Shown: one piece after another, positions 22,526 to 33,493 of the stretch
How the letters are laid out: the number at the start of each line of letters is the position of its first letter
Position numbering within the stretch: the stretch's first letter is position 1
Source of the DNA: Onstottus_B arcticum
GTDB lineage: Bacteria > Acidobacteriota > Blastocatellia > UBA7656
Direction of reading: 5' to 3'
Length of the DNA stretch: 49,754 bases
Assembly (NCBI GenBank): GCA_038040485.1
Contig: JBBPIE010000041.1
Location: 1 to 49,754 of the forward strand
Translations under genes and position numbers: made by a program
The notes under the pieces: model-generated
The model's input: the letters and a program-made list of their open reading frames with translations, nothing else
The model's database searches: none
Told to the model about the DNA's origin: nothing

Positions 22526-23993
22526 TCCTTCCCAGAGTAACGAACTGCTCGCGGGTTGGCTCGGCGCAGCAGAACCATGCTTCGGTGAGCCTTGGCGGGC
22601 GTGGTCTCAGCGAGTTCGTCTCCCGTTTTCTTTCTGGCGCAGCCTCGCCCTTTGCGGCATAAGCCACGCCGCGGATTCGGTCAAACGTCGATACTGCGTC
22701 CTCGCCTACGTTAGCCGCTTGTTCCACCAGCACGGTGACCCGCCGTTGCAACTCATCCATACGTCGATCAGGGTGGGTCCATTCGTAAGTGAACGACTCT
22801 TGAACGAGCGGTCCGAGCCACCGTCCTGCATCGGGACTTGCGAGAAGCAGCGAGCCGGGCGGAACCAGCAGCCGGATGCTGTATTGGACCGGGTCGACGT
22901 AGTGGATCAGGTTCCGCGAGTCCACAAACTCCGTCACGTCGATGAAGTCGTCAATCGTTGTCCAGGGCGTGAACGACACGAATGATGGACGAAGCGTGAT
23001 TCCGGCGGCGGAGAGCAACTCAAACGCCTCCGACACATCGTCCCGCGTGTGCCCCTTCTGAAGTCGGTCAAGAACGGTCTCGCTAAGCGATTCAACCGCC
23101 GACACGACGAACACGCAGCCGAGCCGCGCCAGCTCGGGCATGAACCCACGGTGCTTTAAGATGTGTTCGATCTTGGCGGTGAAGTCGAAAGTTAGCTCAG
23201 GAAACTCCTCGTGCACGGCTCGCGCGATACTGAGCGAATGCCCGGGCCCGTTTAGAAAATCCGGATCGCCGAAAGTGATGTGCCGCGCGCCCGAAGCAAC
23301 CTGGCGGCGGATGTCTTCGAGGACGACTTGTTCAGGAACCACAAAGAAGCGCCCCTCGTAGACCGGCGGAATCGGGCAGTGAGTGCACAAATGCAAGCAG
23401 CCCCGGCTCGCTTCCACATAACCCGCCAACCGCTGTTCGCCTTGGTGCTCGAGCTTTGCGTAGCTGTCGAGCGACACTAACTGGCTCCGTTCCGGAACCG
23501 GGAAGCTGAGGCGCGCAAGAACCGGCCTTGCACCAGCCTCAAATCCTCTCTTTTGGTTCGCGTCGCCACAAACCGCTTTGACCAGTTCGACCAGCTCTTC
23601 TTCGTACTCCCCGCCGATGATCGAGTCGGCTACGCCTTTCAGCAAGTAGTCCGCGTTGAGCGATGCGTACAAACCGTAAAAGCAAATGTGGCATTCGGAG
23701 TTGAGCTTGCGAATTTCGCGTGCGACTTGCACTCCCAGCCGAAGCGCAGTGTGCATCGGGACTGATATGCCGGCAAACACTGCGCGCTTCGCCTTCGCAG
23801 GGTCGAACTCTTCGACCGACATATCCATAGTCTCGGCCGTGAAGCCCGCGCGCTGCAGGAACGCGAGCGGCATCGCCAGACCAACGGGCTGGTGGCCAAG
23901 CTCATAACACGAAACAAGCAAGATCGACTTCGCGCCGTGTCCCTGTTCGTTCATTTCAAAATGATTGTAGAACTGAGGCGAGACTTTAGCCAA
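22521..23993 (-). CDS. CCAEP-tail B12-binding radical SAM protein
   Basis: A 490-aa enzyme. Residues about 22-140 look like a cobalamin-binding domain (LLVSCYELGHQPVGLAMPLAFL). The radical SAM cluster motif C-x3-C-x2-C is at Cys199, Cys203, Cys206, followed by FGDPDFLN typical of the B12-radical SAM group. The C-terminus carries AWFCCAEP (about 470-477), the Cys version of the CUAEP/CCAEP tail that in relatives can hold selenocysteine; both codons here are TGC, so this is not a selenoprotein. The substrate is unknown. The stop codon lies within a heptad repeat. Confidence 0.9.
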   Translation of the reverse strand: MAKVSPQFYNHFEMNEQGHGAKSILLVSCYELGHQPVGLAMPLAFLQRAGFTAETMDMSVEEFDPAKAKRAVFAGISVPMHTALRLGVQVAREIRKLNSECHICFYGLYASLNADYLLKGVADSIIGGEYEEELVELVKAVCGDANQKRGFEAGARPVLARLSFPVPERSQLVSLDSYAKLEHQGEQRLAGYVEASRGCLHLCTHCPIPPVYEGRFFVVPEQVVLEDIRRQVASGARHITFGDPDFLNGPGHSLSIARAVHEEFPELTFDFTAKIEHILKHRGFMPELARLGCVFVVSAVESLSETVLDRLQKGHTRDDVSEAFELLSAAGITLRPSFVSFTPWTTIDDFIDVTEFVDSRNLIHYVDPVQYSIRLLVPPGSLLLASPDAGRWLGPLVQESFTYEWTHPDRRMDELQRRVTVLVEQAANVGEDAVSTFDRIRGVAYAAKGEAAPERKRETNSLRPRPPRLTEAWFCCAEPTREQFVTLGRK

Positions 23994-24419
23994 CTACCGG
24001 CTATGAGATGGGGAGTTGGGGAAAGGGGAAAGTGATGGATAGACGGCTCAATCCACCATCGTGTGAAAGGCTAAGCGCCTTGAACATGTCTCTTCGCCAA
24101 CCCTGTAAGTCGCCGGGGTAACTTTTCTATCCGGCCACAACTGATCTTACTCGCCTTAGCACATAGGTCTGTAACTCCATTGGCCCGCCAATTCCCGCGG
24201 GAGACGTCTTTCACTCGGCAAGCGCGGCAGGACCCGAGAAACTCCGTTGGTCTAATGGAGAAAGGCGTGACGGGATCAAGGTTGCGGCGCTACTATTCTC
24301 GCGCATTGCGCAGAGCGGTCGTTTTGAAATGGGCCTGACGCTCGACGCTGGCCCTTGCGCTAGAGCCCTTCTAGGGCCGCCTCGCGGGCGCGATCCTGTT
24401 ACTGTGGAGATGTGAGTCT
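23994..24419. other. 426-bp intergenic region
   Basis: No gene is recognised between the divergent radical SAM and small membrane protein genes. Promoters for both should lie here. Confidence 0.6.
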
Positions 24420-24899
24420 ATGAGAACTGAACAACTCGTGCTAATCCTGATGGCGCTTCAGACACTTATCTTCGGTCTTACCTTTGTTGGGTTGGTGCGG
24501 CAACTTAGACGTATCAATCAGAGCATGCGCAATGACGCTTACTCGAAAGCTATTGATGATTATTACCGCATTACCCAATTACTGCTTGAAAAACCCAGTC
24601 TTAATAGGATCTTTTACTCAGCTAATGCCAGCTTCAAGAGTCTGGATAGCGACCAGCAGGATTTCTACAATTATCTTGCCCTGTCGGTGGGTTTTTTGGA
24701 GCGCATATATTTGCTTTTCAAACAGGGATTGGTTGATCGCGGGACCTGGGAGTCTTGGGAAAGATGGTTAACGCTGCATTGGTTCCAATTTGAGCTGTTC
24801 GATCTCTTCTGGAAAAACGAACGCACCTTCTTCAGCGCCGATTTCTGCCAGTATGTTGACGATCAGCAGAAAGACTTCGCCACACACCGCACCGCATAG
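24420..24899 (+). CDS. small membrane-anchored protein, unknown function
   Basis: A 159-aa protein with one N-terminal membrane segment (about 6-27, VLILMALQTLIFGLTFVGLV) and a helical cytoplasmic part rich in aromatic residues (LSVGFLERIYLLFKQGLVD, WFQFELFDLFWKNER). The general type, an anchor plus a helical domain, recurs in several unnamed families (DUF6082-like); I cannot name one with certainty. The DNA is more AT-rich than its neighbours. GTGGAG lies about 10 nt before the ATG. Confidence 0.7.
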   Translation: MRTEQLVLILMALQTLIFGLTFVGLVRQLRRINQSMRNDAYSKAIDDYYRITQLLLEKPSLNRIFYSANASFKSLDSDQQDFYNYLALSVGFLERIYLLFKQGLVDRGTWESWERWLTLHWFQFELFDLFWKNERTFFSADFCQYVDDQQKDFATHRTA

Positions 24900-25281
24900 T
24901 CAGACTATTCTGCTTAACAAGATCGCCAACATGTTACTTAGGGGCAGGATTAACTCGCAAACAAGATCGATTTTGGTCAACTCGTCTCATGGCCATTCGG
25001 CGAGAGAGAGCTTACCGCGTTCCCCAAATAGTCGTGATGTTCTTACCCTGGTTACCCACTCCGCGGCGGCACTGATCCCGGCGTGCGGCTTTTGTCGAGT
25101 AGATCAGCCGTTGCTGGCTTCTATCCTCACATATCCCATCGCGCGGCGCTTACCGCATTAGGCTCTTCTGAGCGTTCACTTGTTTCATCCGTGCCTCCAT
25201 AAGCTCATATTCTCCGAGGTGCGCGGGCATCAGGCTTTTCCATGGTTTCTCATCTCCCGCCACGTCGTTTTCGTCGGGCTT
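24900..25281. other. intergenic region, 382 bp
   Basis: Nothing gene-like with recognisable content is seen between the small membrane protein and the end of the broken STAND gene. Confidence 0.55.
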
Positions 25282-28200
25282 TCAGCGATAGATTTCTTCG
25301 AGGCGGTGCGTAAGCCGGCGAGCTTCGGCCCAGCCAGCTTCTACGAAGAGGTCGAGAACCTCCAAAAGCGCTGAGAGGCATTCGGATTCTTCGTCAGTGT
25401 CGTTTTGGAACAGGTCGCGATAGTCGGCGAGGACGCGCTCAATGAGTTTCACTACGTCTCCAACGGCGAGAGACTCGTGCTGAAAGCCCGCCACCGCGCT
25501 GCTCCGGATGGTTTGGGCGGCGAGCAGGAAAACTTCGTTGGGCGCGCACGGCAGCAGGTGGTGGAGCGTTTGAATGATTTGATACGCAGTGTGCGGATGA
25601 AGCTCGGCAGCAAGATCTGTGAAAAGCGGAGCAGCCTCAACCCAGAACCGGCGCAACTGTGCCGGAGACAGCTCTTTGCCGCTGTTGCTCTTCTCGTGGT
25701 AGGCACCGCAGGCGAAGTAGAGTTGCGTGGCGACGCCGTCCACCAAACCCGCGACACGGTCTAAGTTCTCGCGCACCGGCTTGACGGCTTCAATGTCCGG
25801 ATCGCCGTGCTCGTAGAGGTGGTGCAATGCATCACGATGCAGCTGCAACTTCGTCTGAGCGGCACTCAGCAGTCTGGAAAAAAAGCTCCACGTCCTTGCT
25901 CGAAACGCATCAGTCTGCGCGTCCGGCTTTACAGTGTCGCCTGCAGTCAGTTATCCGCCGGCTCGGCAGGCATGTAGCTGCGGACTAAGAGCTTTACTTG
26001 CTCGTCGGCTGTCGCACTCTGCGATGAGGTTGACGATGAAGGCCTCGCACTCCGGGTCGCCCGTTCGCAGGAAATGGAACAGGTGGGTGTGCGCGAGATT
26101 CTCGTGGATGCGGTTGTCGGCGGGAGCACCCTGTACTGCACGGTTGGCAATCAGGCGGAGCCGCGGCATCACTTTTTCGGGTACGCTTACCCAAAGTCGA
26201 TTCATCGAGTGCAACAAGGCATCGAGCACTGAAAACCTTCGCTCGTTGGCGATGAACCTGTCCATCAGTTTCCAAATCAGGTCCGGCGAAGAATGCTCCA
26301 ACACTGCAAGCTCGCCGGCGAGGTTGAATCGCAGAGCGTGCGATTTATCGAGGCAGAGCCGACGAAGCGCGGCGGCGACGCCTTTGTCCGCATGTCCGAG
26401 GCGATATGCAAGGAACGGCAAACCACGCGCGGAATCGATGCGCGGCGAAGGGGAGCTCCAGCTTGGCCAACCGTCTATCTCAGTGTCTCCGTCATCACCC
26501 GCATTAGGCATTGGGTCTTTCGCCGCTTTCAGGAGGATTCGCCGAACAGTTATCCAGCGGCCGCTCGTCTTGTGCCACGTGGCGTGGCGAGCAATGTTCG
26601 CGCAAGCTTCGACGAGATGGCCCCAAACGTCCTCCGCCATTTTTGTCTGACGCTTGGCATGCGGCTTCAACTTGCGCTCGCATCTATGAATCACCGCCCA
26701 ATGGCGCTCGACTTCCTTTACATCGAACTTGTTGTTGTCACGTTCTCTGAATGGCTTCAGCGCTTCAAGCAGGCTAGACTTTTCTTCGTCGACAGGTTCC
26801 TTGAGATCAAACTCCTCATCATCAAAGGTGAGTGAAGTGACTCGCGGTCCTTCGGGCTTGCGATTCGACGGAAGCGCTTCTGCCTCTTGCCGCTCTCGCC
26901 ACAAGTTGCGAACAGGGCCGACCACGATGTTTTGTTCCTCCAGTGCACCAAGGAGCCGAGTCTGAGCATATTCGACCCGAGATGGCATTGGCTTTCGGCG
27001 TTCTCCTTTTCGTAGCCGCACCTGCTTGGGTAAGTTAAGGACCAGCTTCTCCAACCGTTCGCGCTGCGCGGGATCTCCCGCTTTATGCAGCGCGCCGAGC
27101 AAGGAAATGCCGCCATAGTCGTAATCTGGATGCATGAGGAATAGCGACTCATTCAAGACGCCTTCAAGCAGCACTCCCAACGTGGAAGGATGCTCGACGC
27201 CGGCTTCCATCAGTACTGTCCACATGAGTGAGGTGCGATTGCGCGCCGCGAAGCGGTCGAGTGCCACATTCAGACGGGCAGTATCGTTTACCGTAGACCA
27301 TTCGCGCAGCAGTTTCTCGAAATGGGAAACTATGCGGTCCTCCTCGTGCTCAAAGTCGCGTCCCCAGATGTGAGAGTAATCCTCGACCAGTTCGCATGGC
27401 ACGCCGCGAAACTGGATCGTCGCCAAGGTGTGCCGCTCGTTGTTCTGCCTGTCTCCGCGTCGCCGCACGACAGCGTTCCACGCGATGCACGCAGCCTCGG
27501 TCATCAGTGCCGCGTTCGCGCCGGCGTGGGCTTCGTAATAGTCGGCCAGTGCGTAGTGGATGCCGTTCCATTGGTCGCTGCTCTGGATGCGCATCGGAAG
27601 GATTGCCGTTCCGAATGGCTCCCATTGACCGGTTTGCGGTTCTGCGGCAAATGCCGCCTCGAACAACCGGAGCACAATGGCATCGCCTTCAACACCAAGG
27701 TGTTTGATATTATGCGAAAGATCGAACAGGTCGTCGTGTGGAAACTGGGCAAGCCGTTCCGGCGTGAGCAAGGTGAGCAAAGCACGTTCAGTGTCAGCCG
27801 GGGCTGCGGTGAAGGTGCGGCAGAGTGTTTCGATTGCAATGAGTGAAGCATAGCGCCAGCCCTTCGACACTTCTTTCGCAACGTGGCTGGCCAGAAGGCC
27901 GCGCCCAGCGGCGTTCAAAGCAAGACATTGGGCAGCGTCGTTCGCGCCGGCCACCCCGTTCAATCGAGCGAGGATGTGAACGAGTGGCTCTGCGATGGAC
28001 GCACTACCCGGCAACAACCCCGCCAGTTGTTCGGCCAAACACGCACCAGCCCGCTGCCCCCGCGCGTATGGCATCCGCGCTCGCGTCCTGGAGTCCGGTG
28101 GCAAGGTGTCGCAAGGCTTTCTGGCCCGGGGAGTCAGCGCTGCTGGCGGCACTGACAGCCATCAGCAGCGGCTGCAAGTCGTTGAGCGATTCGACGCGGC

Positions 28201-30414
28201 GAGCGGCTAGAATCGGCGCAAGGATGCGCGTGATCCCGTGCAACTTCGTCACGCTCTCCAGGCGGAGGGCGGATTCCCAATACCCCTCGCGCCTCTCGTC
28301 ACCATCCCAAAGCTCTTCCAACGCGAACATGAAGCTCTGCCGGTAGAAGATGGGCAGAAGGGGTTCGCGCACGGCAAACTCGCAGAAGCGGGCTCGTGTG
28401 GTTGGAATCAGTGTCCGCGCGATGGCGTAGTCGTGTAGGAGATGATGAGTGAAGCGGATTTCATCGTCGCCAACACGCGTGCTATGCCGGAGCGGCGGTG
28501 CTTGGAGAATACCGCGGCTGCGAAGGTCGCGGACGGCCGTGCGTTCTGGGGCACCTAATGAAAGCTCCTTTACCGAAAGCGACATACTGCGAGCATCCAC
28601 CATGTGACGACAAATGGCCTTTAGCGTGACATCACGTTCGTCCGCCCCCTCACCTTCCTCTACGCGAGCGCCCCAGAATTTCCGCAGCAACACTGCCGGG
28701 CTGTTCCAGTCCGCCAGCCGCGAGGGATTCACACCGTCGCGTAACAACTCGGCCGCGAGCCGCAGGTAAAACGGTGAGCGATGGATTGCGCCGGACTTCG
28801 CGCTCTTTCGCGCGCCTTCGACGAATGGACTGATTTCCGCGCGCCGTGACACTAGGCCGTCCAACTGGGCTTCGGACAAACCAGTGAGATGAAAATGCGC
28901 GACTCCGGCGAAATCGTTCGAGGAGTGGCCGGCGAACCCGCTGCCGGGAAATGCCTCGCGAAGTTCCCGCCCGTGCTTCAAGTCGAATTCGCGAACGCTC
29001 GCGATAACGGTCCAGCCGCACTGTCCTTCCTGCACGTCGCGGAGCAGGCGACGGAGCATTTTCTGAGTCTCAACGTTGCGCACGGCGTCGAGTGCATCCG
29101 TGATGAGAAAACCGTGCGAGCCGTCCGGCCAGTTGGCGAGGACTTCATCGAGCGAATGAGCAAAGTCAGGTAGGTTGGCCGATGCTTTCCAATTTCCTCC
29201 GCTAGGAGCAACGCCACGGGGAAACCATCCCTCTGCAATGCCTCGACGAGCGGATGAATCAACCCACTCTTTCCGCAGCCCGGTTCGCCAGTGATGAGGA
29301 GATGGCCAGACTTCGCCGCCCCAAGCAGGGCGCAGAGTTCGTCGGTGCGCGGAATGTGAACCGCGTCGGCGGGCCTCGGCCCAAAGGGAAGCGTGGTGTG
29401 CTCTTTTAAGCGTGTCAGGTTGCGGCTCGTCAACTCTCGGAGGCGTGCGATGTCCTCGGAGTAGTCGGGCGGTGATTTGAGCGTCAGGCCATCGGCAGTC
29501 AGCGCGCGGCGCAACGACTTCGGCGTGACGCGAACACCGCGCTGGTCAACTCTTGCGAAGAATAGTTCCAGCTTATCCCAAAGGTGCCGCGCCTGCTTGG
29601 GGTCTGCAACGACATGGCTGCGAATGTCACTTTCTGCCTGACCGACGAACGGCTGGCCGGACCCAAAATCATAAACTTCCACATACACCTGCCGGAGGAA
29701 GCGCCGCAGTTCATCCTCTGCTGGCGAACTACCCGATTGTTTCTTCCATACTTTCCTTGCCACCGACAGCAGCGCTATCAGCGCCTCCCTCTCTTTCGCC
29801 CCGCGAGCCTTTAAGAACTTGGAAAGAGAAACGTCCCCTGCGTCATCGCGGTGCACCTCGAGGGCTTCCGCCAAGTGGTGGGTCACTGCCCGACCAACAC
29901 ATGCAGGAACCGCCCATAGGAGCCGGGTCTTTGCGCGGGCGACACTGGATAGCTTCAGGAACTGCCGGACGAAGGAGTCTACCGTGTCCGCGAATGCCGG
30001 GCTCTTTGCCGTGAGCGCGATGGTTGCGCTCCGTTCCTTCGCAGAGATAAAGACGGAAGCCTCTGCGTCGCCGCGCAGATCAACGACAACATCGTCCACC
30101 GGCTCAGCTGCTTGCATGGTGATGGCCGATACGTCCGCTCCATCGATTCCGTCCCAAACGGCGCATCGGTTTCCCGAGAGCATTCTCACTGCGATAAATG
30201 CACCGATGCGGACTTCGTAGTTCACGCCGCCGGCGTTGGCTCGACCGCCGAAGCGATGCGTTCCTTTCTTCACACGGGTAGGGACAGGCGGTCCTTTCTC
30301 CCTCTGTTTCATGCAAGCAAGAGTTGGTTTGGAGCGCTCAACGACGAAGTTCGCGAGTTCGGAGTCGACGAGGGCGTGGCCTCTTGGGGCTTTGGGGGCC
30401 TTCTTGTTCGTCAT
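25282..30414 (-). pseudogene. nuclease-STAND-type ATPase, broken by frameshifts
   Basis: Four ORF pieces on the minus strand join into one protein of about 1,700 aa. Piece 1 (start 30414): N-terminal nuclease-like domain with YE (66-67), EPVDDVVV (104-111) and ISAK (123-126), consistent with a PD-(D/E)xK site, then Walker A GEPGCGKSG (376-384). A shift near 29191-29200 moves the reading into piece 2, with Walker B-like HGFLITDALDA and STAND-type helices. A second shift near 28051-28062, at a run of five Gs, leads to piece 3, a long helical-repeat region. A shift near 26000-26025 and a stop near 25950 separate piece 4, the C-terminal helices ending at 25282. The layout (nuclease, STAND NTPase, repeat sensor) matches Avs-like antiphage proteins. 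Whether the gene is dead or the sequence has errors cannot be decided here. Confidence 0.75.
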
Positions 30415-30715
30415 AGTCCAATCCGAACCAGCATGTCCTTAAAGCTCAGCATCAGTGAACTTGGGTGTAGCCTTCGCGGGGCAAATTGAGGAGGCGGCGT
30501 TCAAGATCCAAGACTCAAGAGTTATCGCTACCATTGTTTCGGCCCTTCGGACGTGGTCATTGTAGTCTTACGCATAACATGGTTTCAATTGCTCACCTGT
30601 CGAACCATCGTACGCATCTTGGCGCTAGTGAGAATACGATTTGCATTTGTGGGTGACGTGATCCGGATAGCTCGATCTCGATAGAAAGTAAGCAAAGCCT
30701 TGAGAGGTAAAGTAT
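30415..30715. other. intergenic region, about 300 bp
   Basis: No gene is seen between the STAND gene and the ATP-grasp gene. It must hold the promoter of the STAND gene. Confidence 0.55.
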
Positions 30716-31948
30716 TCACTCGATAATGAACTCAAGCCTCGAATGTGCCTTGCGTAGCGCGGCCTCAACTCGATCAGGAGTCTCTGCCCGGCTGAAGATG
30801 AAACCGAGGAAGCTCGCTCCCTCGGGCGGTGGCAAGATTTCTTGAGTGATGTGCGCGGTGATGATAACGTCTTCAACGTCCTGTGTCGCTTTGGCTGCGT
30901 CAACTCCTCTCACCTCTCTCAGAGTTCCCGCGCGCGGGATCGGTATCATCATCACCCCCGCTGCTCGCTCCTCACGATCGATCCCGGAAACGTCTTCGCC
31001 GAACGCGTGCCGAATGATCAACTCCTCCAGCGAAGCCCCGCCGCCAAATCGCAACGCGCGCGCGCACAAACCGCCGATGGCCCGGGCCGCGACTTCGATG
31101 ACCCACGCGCCGTGTTCGTTCACTCGCAGCTCCGCGTGAATCGGACCGCGCGTCAGTCCCATAGCGTGAGCCGCAGCCGCCGTCGTCGCGACGATCTCGT
31201 CTTGAACATCTTTGGCTAGACGCGAGGGTGTGACGTAGATCGTCTCTTCGAAGAACGGTCCGTCGAGCGGATCGGGTTTGTCGAAGATCGCCAGCGCGCG
31301 AAACTCACCACTGGTCAGCAGGCCTTCTACTGCAACTTCAAAACCGGGGACAAACTCTTCGGCAAGCCCCTCGCGCGCTGCTGCGCCTCCTCGACGCTGA
31401 AGATCGGGACGGCTCAACAACGCCGAGAGCCGTTTGACTGCGGCGGCAAACTGCTCTTGATTGTCGGCGCGCATCACACCCCGGCTGGTCGAGAGGAACA
31501 CCGGCTTGATCACGCACGGGTAAAAGACTTCACGCGCGACCGCGGCGTAGTCTGCGTCGAGATCAAACGGCCAGAACCGCGGCACGCGCACCCCCGCATC
31601 CTTCAGTACCCGCCGCATTTGGTGCTTGTGTTTTGCTGCGTAAGCCGACTCGACGCTGTTGTGCCGAAGGTTTAGCGCACGAGCTATGTGAGCTGCTACG
31701 ACTGCGGTGTCTTCGTCGACGGGTATCACGGCGTCGATCGGAAACCGCCGGGCAAACTCGGCGGCTTGTTGAGCGGCTCGTTGCGGGTCTGCAAAATCGA
31801 GAGACAAAAGGCCCGATGGATTCTGAGCTTCGAGCGTGCTCGGCCGTTCCGAGGCAGCTACAACCTCGGCGCCGATCTTCAGTGCGGCGTCAAGAAAAGC
31901 CTTCGTGCGATAAGTCGTAGTCGGCAACAGCAACAGGACTCGTGCCAT
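30716..31948 (-). CDS. ATP-grasp domain ligase
   Basis: A 410-aa ATP-grasp enzyme, a class joining a carboxylate to an amine or thiol through an acyl-phosphate. A Rossmann-like N-terminal domain (MARVLLLLPTTTYRTKAFLDAA) precedes the grasp domain: YPCVIKPVFLSTSRGV (ATP-binding Lys) near 145-160, EEFVPGFEVAVEGL, and the metal site HAELRVNEHGAWVIEVAARAIGG. It is most like the carnosine synthase / L-amino acid ligase branch. ATG 31948 is preferred to TTG 31954. It stands apart from the NRPS genes and may be a primary metabolic or dipeptide-forming ligase. Confidence 0.87.
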   Translation of the reverse strand: MARVLLLLPTTTYRTKAFLDAALKIGAEVVAASERPSTLEAQNPSGLLSLDFADPQRAAQQAAEFARRFPIDAVIPVDEDTAVVAAHIARALNLRHNSVESAYAAKHKHQMRRVLKDAGVRVPRFWPFDLDADYAAVAREVFYPCVIKPVFLSTSRGVMRADNQEQFAAAVKRLSALLSRPDLQRRGGAAAREGLAEEFVPGFEVAVEGLLTSGEFRALAIFDKPDPLDGPFFEETIYVTPSRLAKDVQDEIVATTAAAAHAMGLTRGPIHAELRVNEHGAWVIEVAARAIGGLCARALRFGGGASLEELIIRHAFGEDVSGIDREERAAGVMMIPIPRAGTLREVRGVDAAKATQDVEDVIITAHITQEILPPPEGASFLGFIFSRAETPDRVEAALRKAHSRLEFIIE

Positions 31949-32088
31949 GTCCAAGAAGGTATGGTGTGAGTGAGCGCGTGTCCAGCTTCGACCGGCGGCT
32001 TTGGACTGCGGCGGCTTGTCGCTTTTCCGGGCGCCGACGAGAGATCGGCGAAACCTGGAAGGGACACTCTCTTAATGCGGCACGGGAA

Positions 32089-32106
32089 AGCGGTGACAAG
32101 TCACCG
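32089..32106. repeat. short palindrome
   Basis: GCGGTGAC, two bases, then GTCACCGC form a perfect 8-bp hairpin upstream of selD. Such small palindromes are common between genes in this kind of genome; it may be a dispersed repeat. Confidence 0.7.
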
Positions 32107-32185
32107 CACTCCAAAATAGAAATTGACAACCTGCGCGCGCCGGTGCCACGCTTCGGGAGCATTGTTATGTGAATAGGAGAACGGA

Positions 32186-33214
32186 ATGCGTTTGACGGAA
32201 ATGGTTTCGTGCGCGGGTTGAGCGGCTAAGCTTGCGCCAAGCGCGCTCGCCAAGGTTTTGAGCGAGCTACCAAAACAACCTTTTGACGACCGCGTCCTCG
32301 TCGGCTTCGATCTTGCCGACGACGCGGGAGTTTTCCGTCTGCGCGACGATCTTGCGCTCGTGCAGACGCTCGACTTCTTCACCCCGATCGTTGACGACCC
32401 GTTTGACTACGGCCGGATCGCGGCGCTCAACTCGATCAATGATGTGTGGGCGATGGGCGGCACTCCGCTGACTGCGCTGGCGATCACGTGCTTTCCAAAG
32501 AAGGGCGACTTTTCAATTCTCGGCGAGATCATGCGCGGGGGACTACACGTGTTGACCGAGAACAGCGTCGCGTTGCTCGGAGGTCACAGCGTAGACAATG
32601 ACCAGATAATGTTCGGCTACTCGGTTACCGGAGTGATCGACCCGCGCAAGGTTGCTACCAACGCCGGCGCCCGTCCGGGCGACGCGATCATCCTGACCAA
32701 GCCGATAGGAACCGGCGTCATTTCCACTGCCATCAAGTTCGCCAAAGCGAGCGCTGACGTCGCAGCCGATTCAATCGCCACGATGCTGACTCCGGGTCGG
32801 GACGCGGCTGCCGCGATGAACGAGTTCGAGGTGCGCGGCGCAACCGACGTGACTGGGTTCGCTTTGATGGGGCACGCGTGGGAGCTTGCGCGGGCAAGCC
32901 GCGTGACTATCGAGATCGAATCCTCGCGTGTGCCGTTGATCGAAGGCGCGCTCGATCTTGCGGCTGCGGGGATGCTCACAAGCGGCGACAAGACGAATCG
33001 CGAATACGTTGGCGAAGACATCCAGATTGCTGACGGCGTGAACAAGCAAATGCGGAGCTTGCTGTTCGATCCGCAGACAGCGGGCGGCTTGCTGATTGCG
33101 ATCGCAGCGAACCGCGCTGAAGCATTGCTGGCGCGCCTGCGTGGAAACTACTCGCGCGCCGAGATCATCGGCGGCGCCATCGAGCGCGGCCCTCATTCCA
33201 TAGTCGTGAAGTAG
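32186..33214 (+). CDS. selD: selenide, water dikinase with in-frame UGA (Sec)
   Basis: SelD makes selenophosphate from selenide and ATP, the selenium donor for selenocysteine and selenouridine. Translation from ATG 32186 (AGGAGA 5 nt upstream) gives MRLTEMVSCAG, then TGA at 32219-32221, then AAKLAPSALAKVL and the full SelD body. The TGA is at codon 12, exactly where SelD has its catalytic Cys or Sec, so it is read as Sec. The body shows the ATP-binding and dimer motifs (LALVQTLDFFTPIVDDP, LGGHSVDND, PIGTGVIS, DVTGFALMGHAWE, DPQTAGGLL). Total length is 342 residues. A conventional caller would start at TTG 32258 and lose 24 residues including the active site. A hairpin suited to a SECIS element follows the TGA. 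Confidence 0.95.
32230..32242 (+). promoter_or_regulatory. candidate SECIS hairpin core
   Basis: GCTTG-CGC-CAAGC forms a perfect 5-bp stem beginning 8 nt after the selD TGA, within the distance where bacterial SECIS elements sit. Flanking bases (AGCGGCTAA before, GCGCTCGCC after) may extend it with bulges. The typical E. coli GGUCU apical loop is not present, so the identification rests on position. Confidence 0.6.
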
Positions 33215-33232
33215 TACGCCTGACGAGCCGCG

Positions 33233-33262
33233 TTGACAAACGGAAGAGGCGGTTCGTAGAAT
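33233..33262 (+). promoter_or_regulatory. sigma-70 promoter of tRNA-Lys
   Basis: TTGACA at 33233-33238 and TAGAAT at 33257-33262 are separated by 18 bp, and the tRNA begins 11 bp downstream. The -35 box begins 19 bp after the selD stop codon. Confidence 0.85.
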
Positions 33263-33273
33263 GCAAACCATTC

Positions 33274-33346
<73 letters not shown>

Positions 33347-33365
33347 TTCAAAATCAATACTTTAC

Positions 33366-33388
33366 AGCCGCTGTCAGAGCGGCTTTTC
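33366..33388 (+). terminator. intrinsic terminator of tRNA-Lys
   Basis: GCCGCT (33367-33372), five bases, AGCGGC (33378-33383), then TTTT. It begins about 20 bp after the tRNA end. Confidence 0.88.
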
Positions 33389-33493
33389 TCTTGTCTAGAC
33401 TTTCATCTACACTTCCGTTTCAAAATGACCGAAGAACTCTGTCGAGGAGTCTGGCTATTAATCTGTTGGTGAGGATTTTTGTGGAGGCGATCA

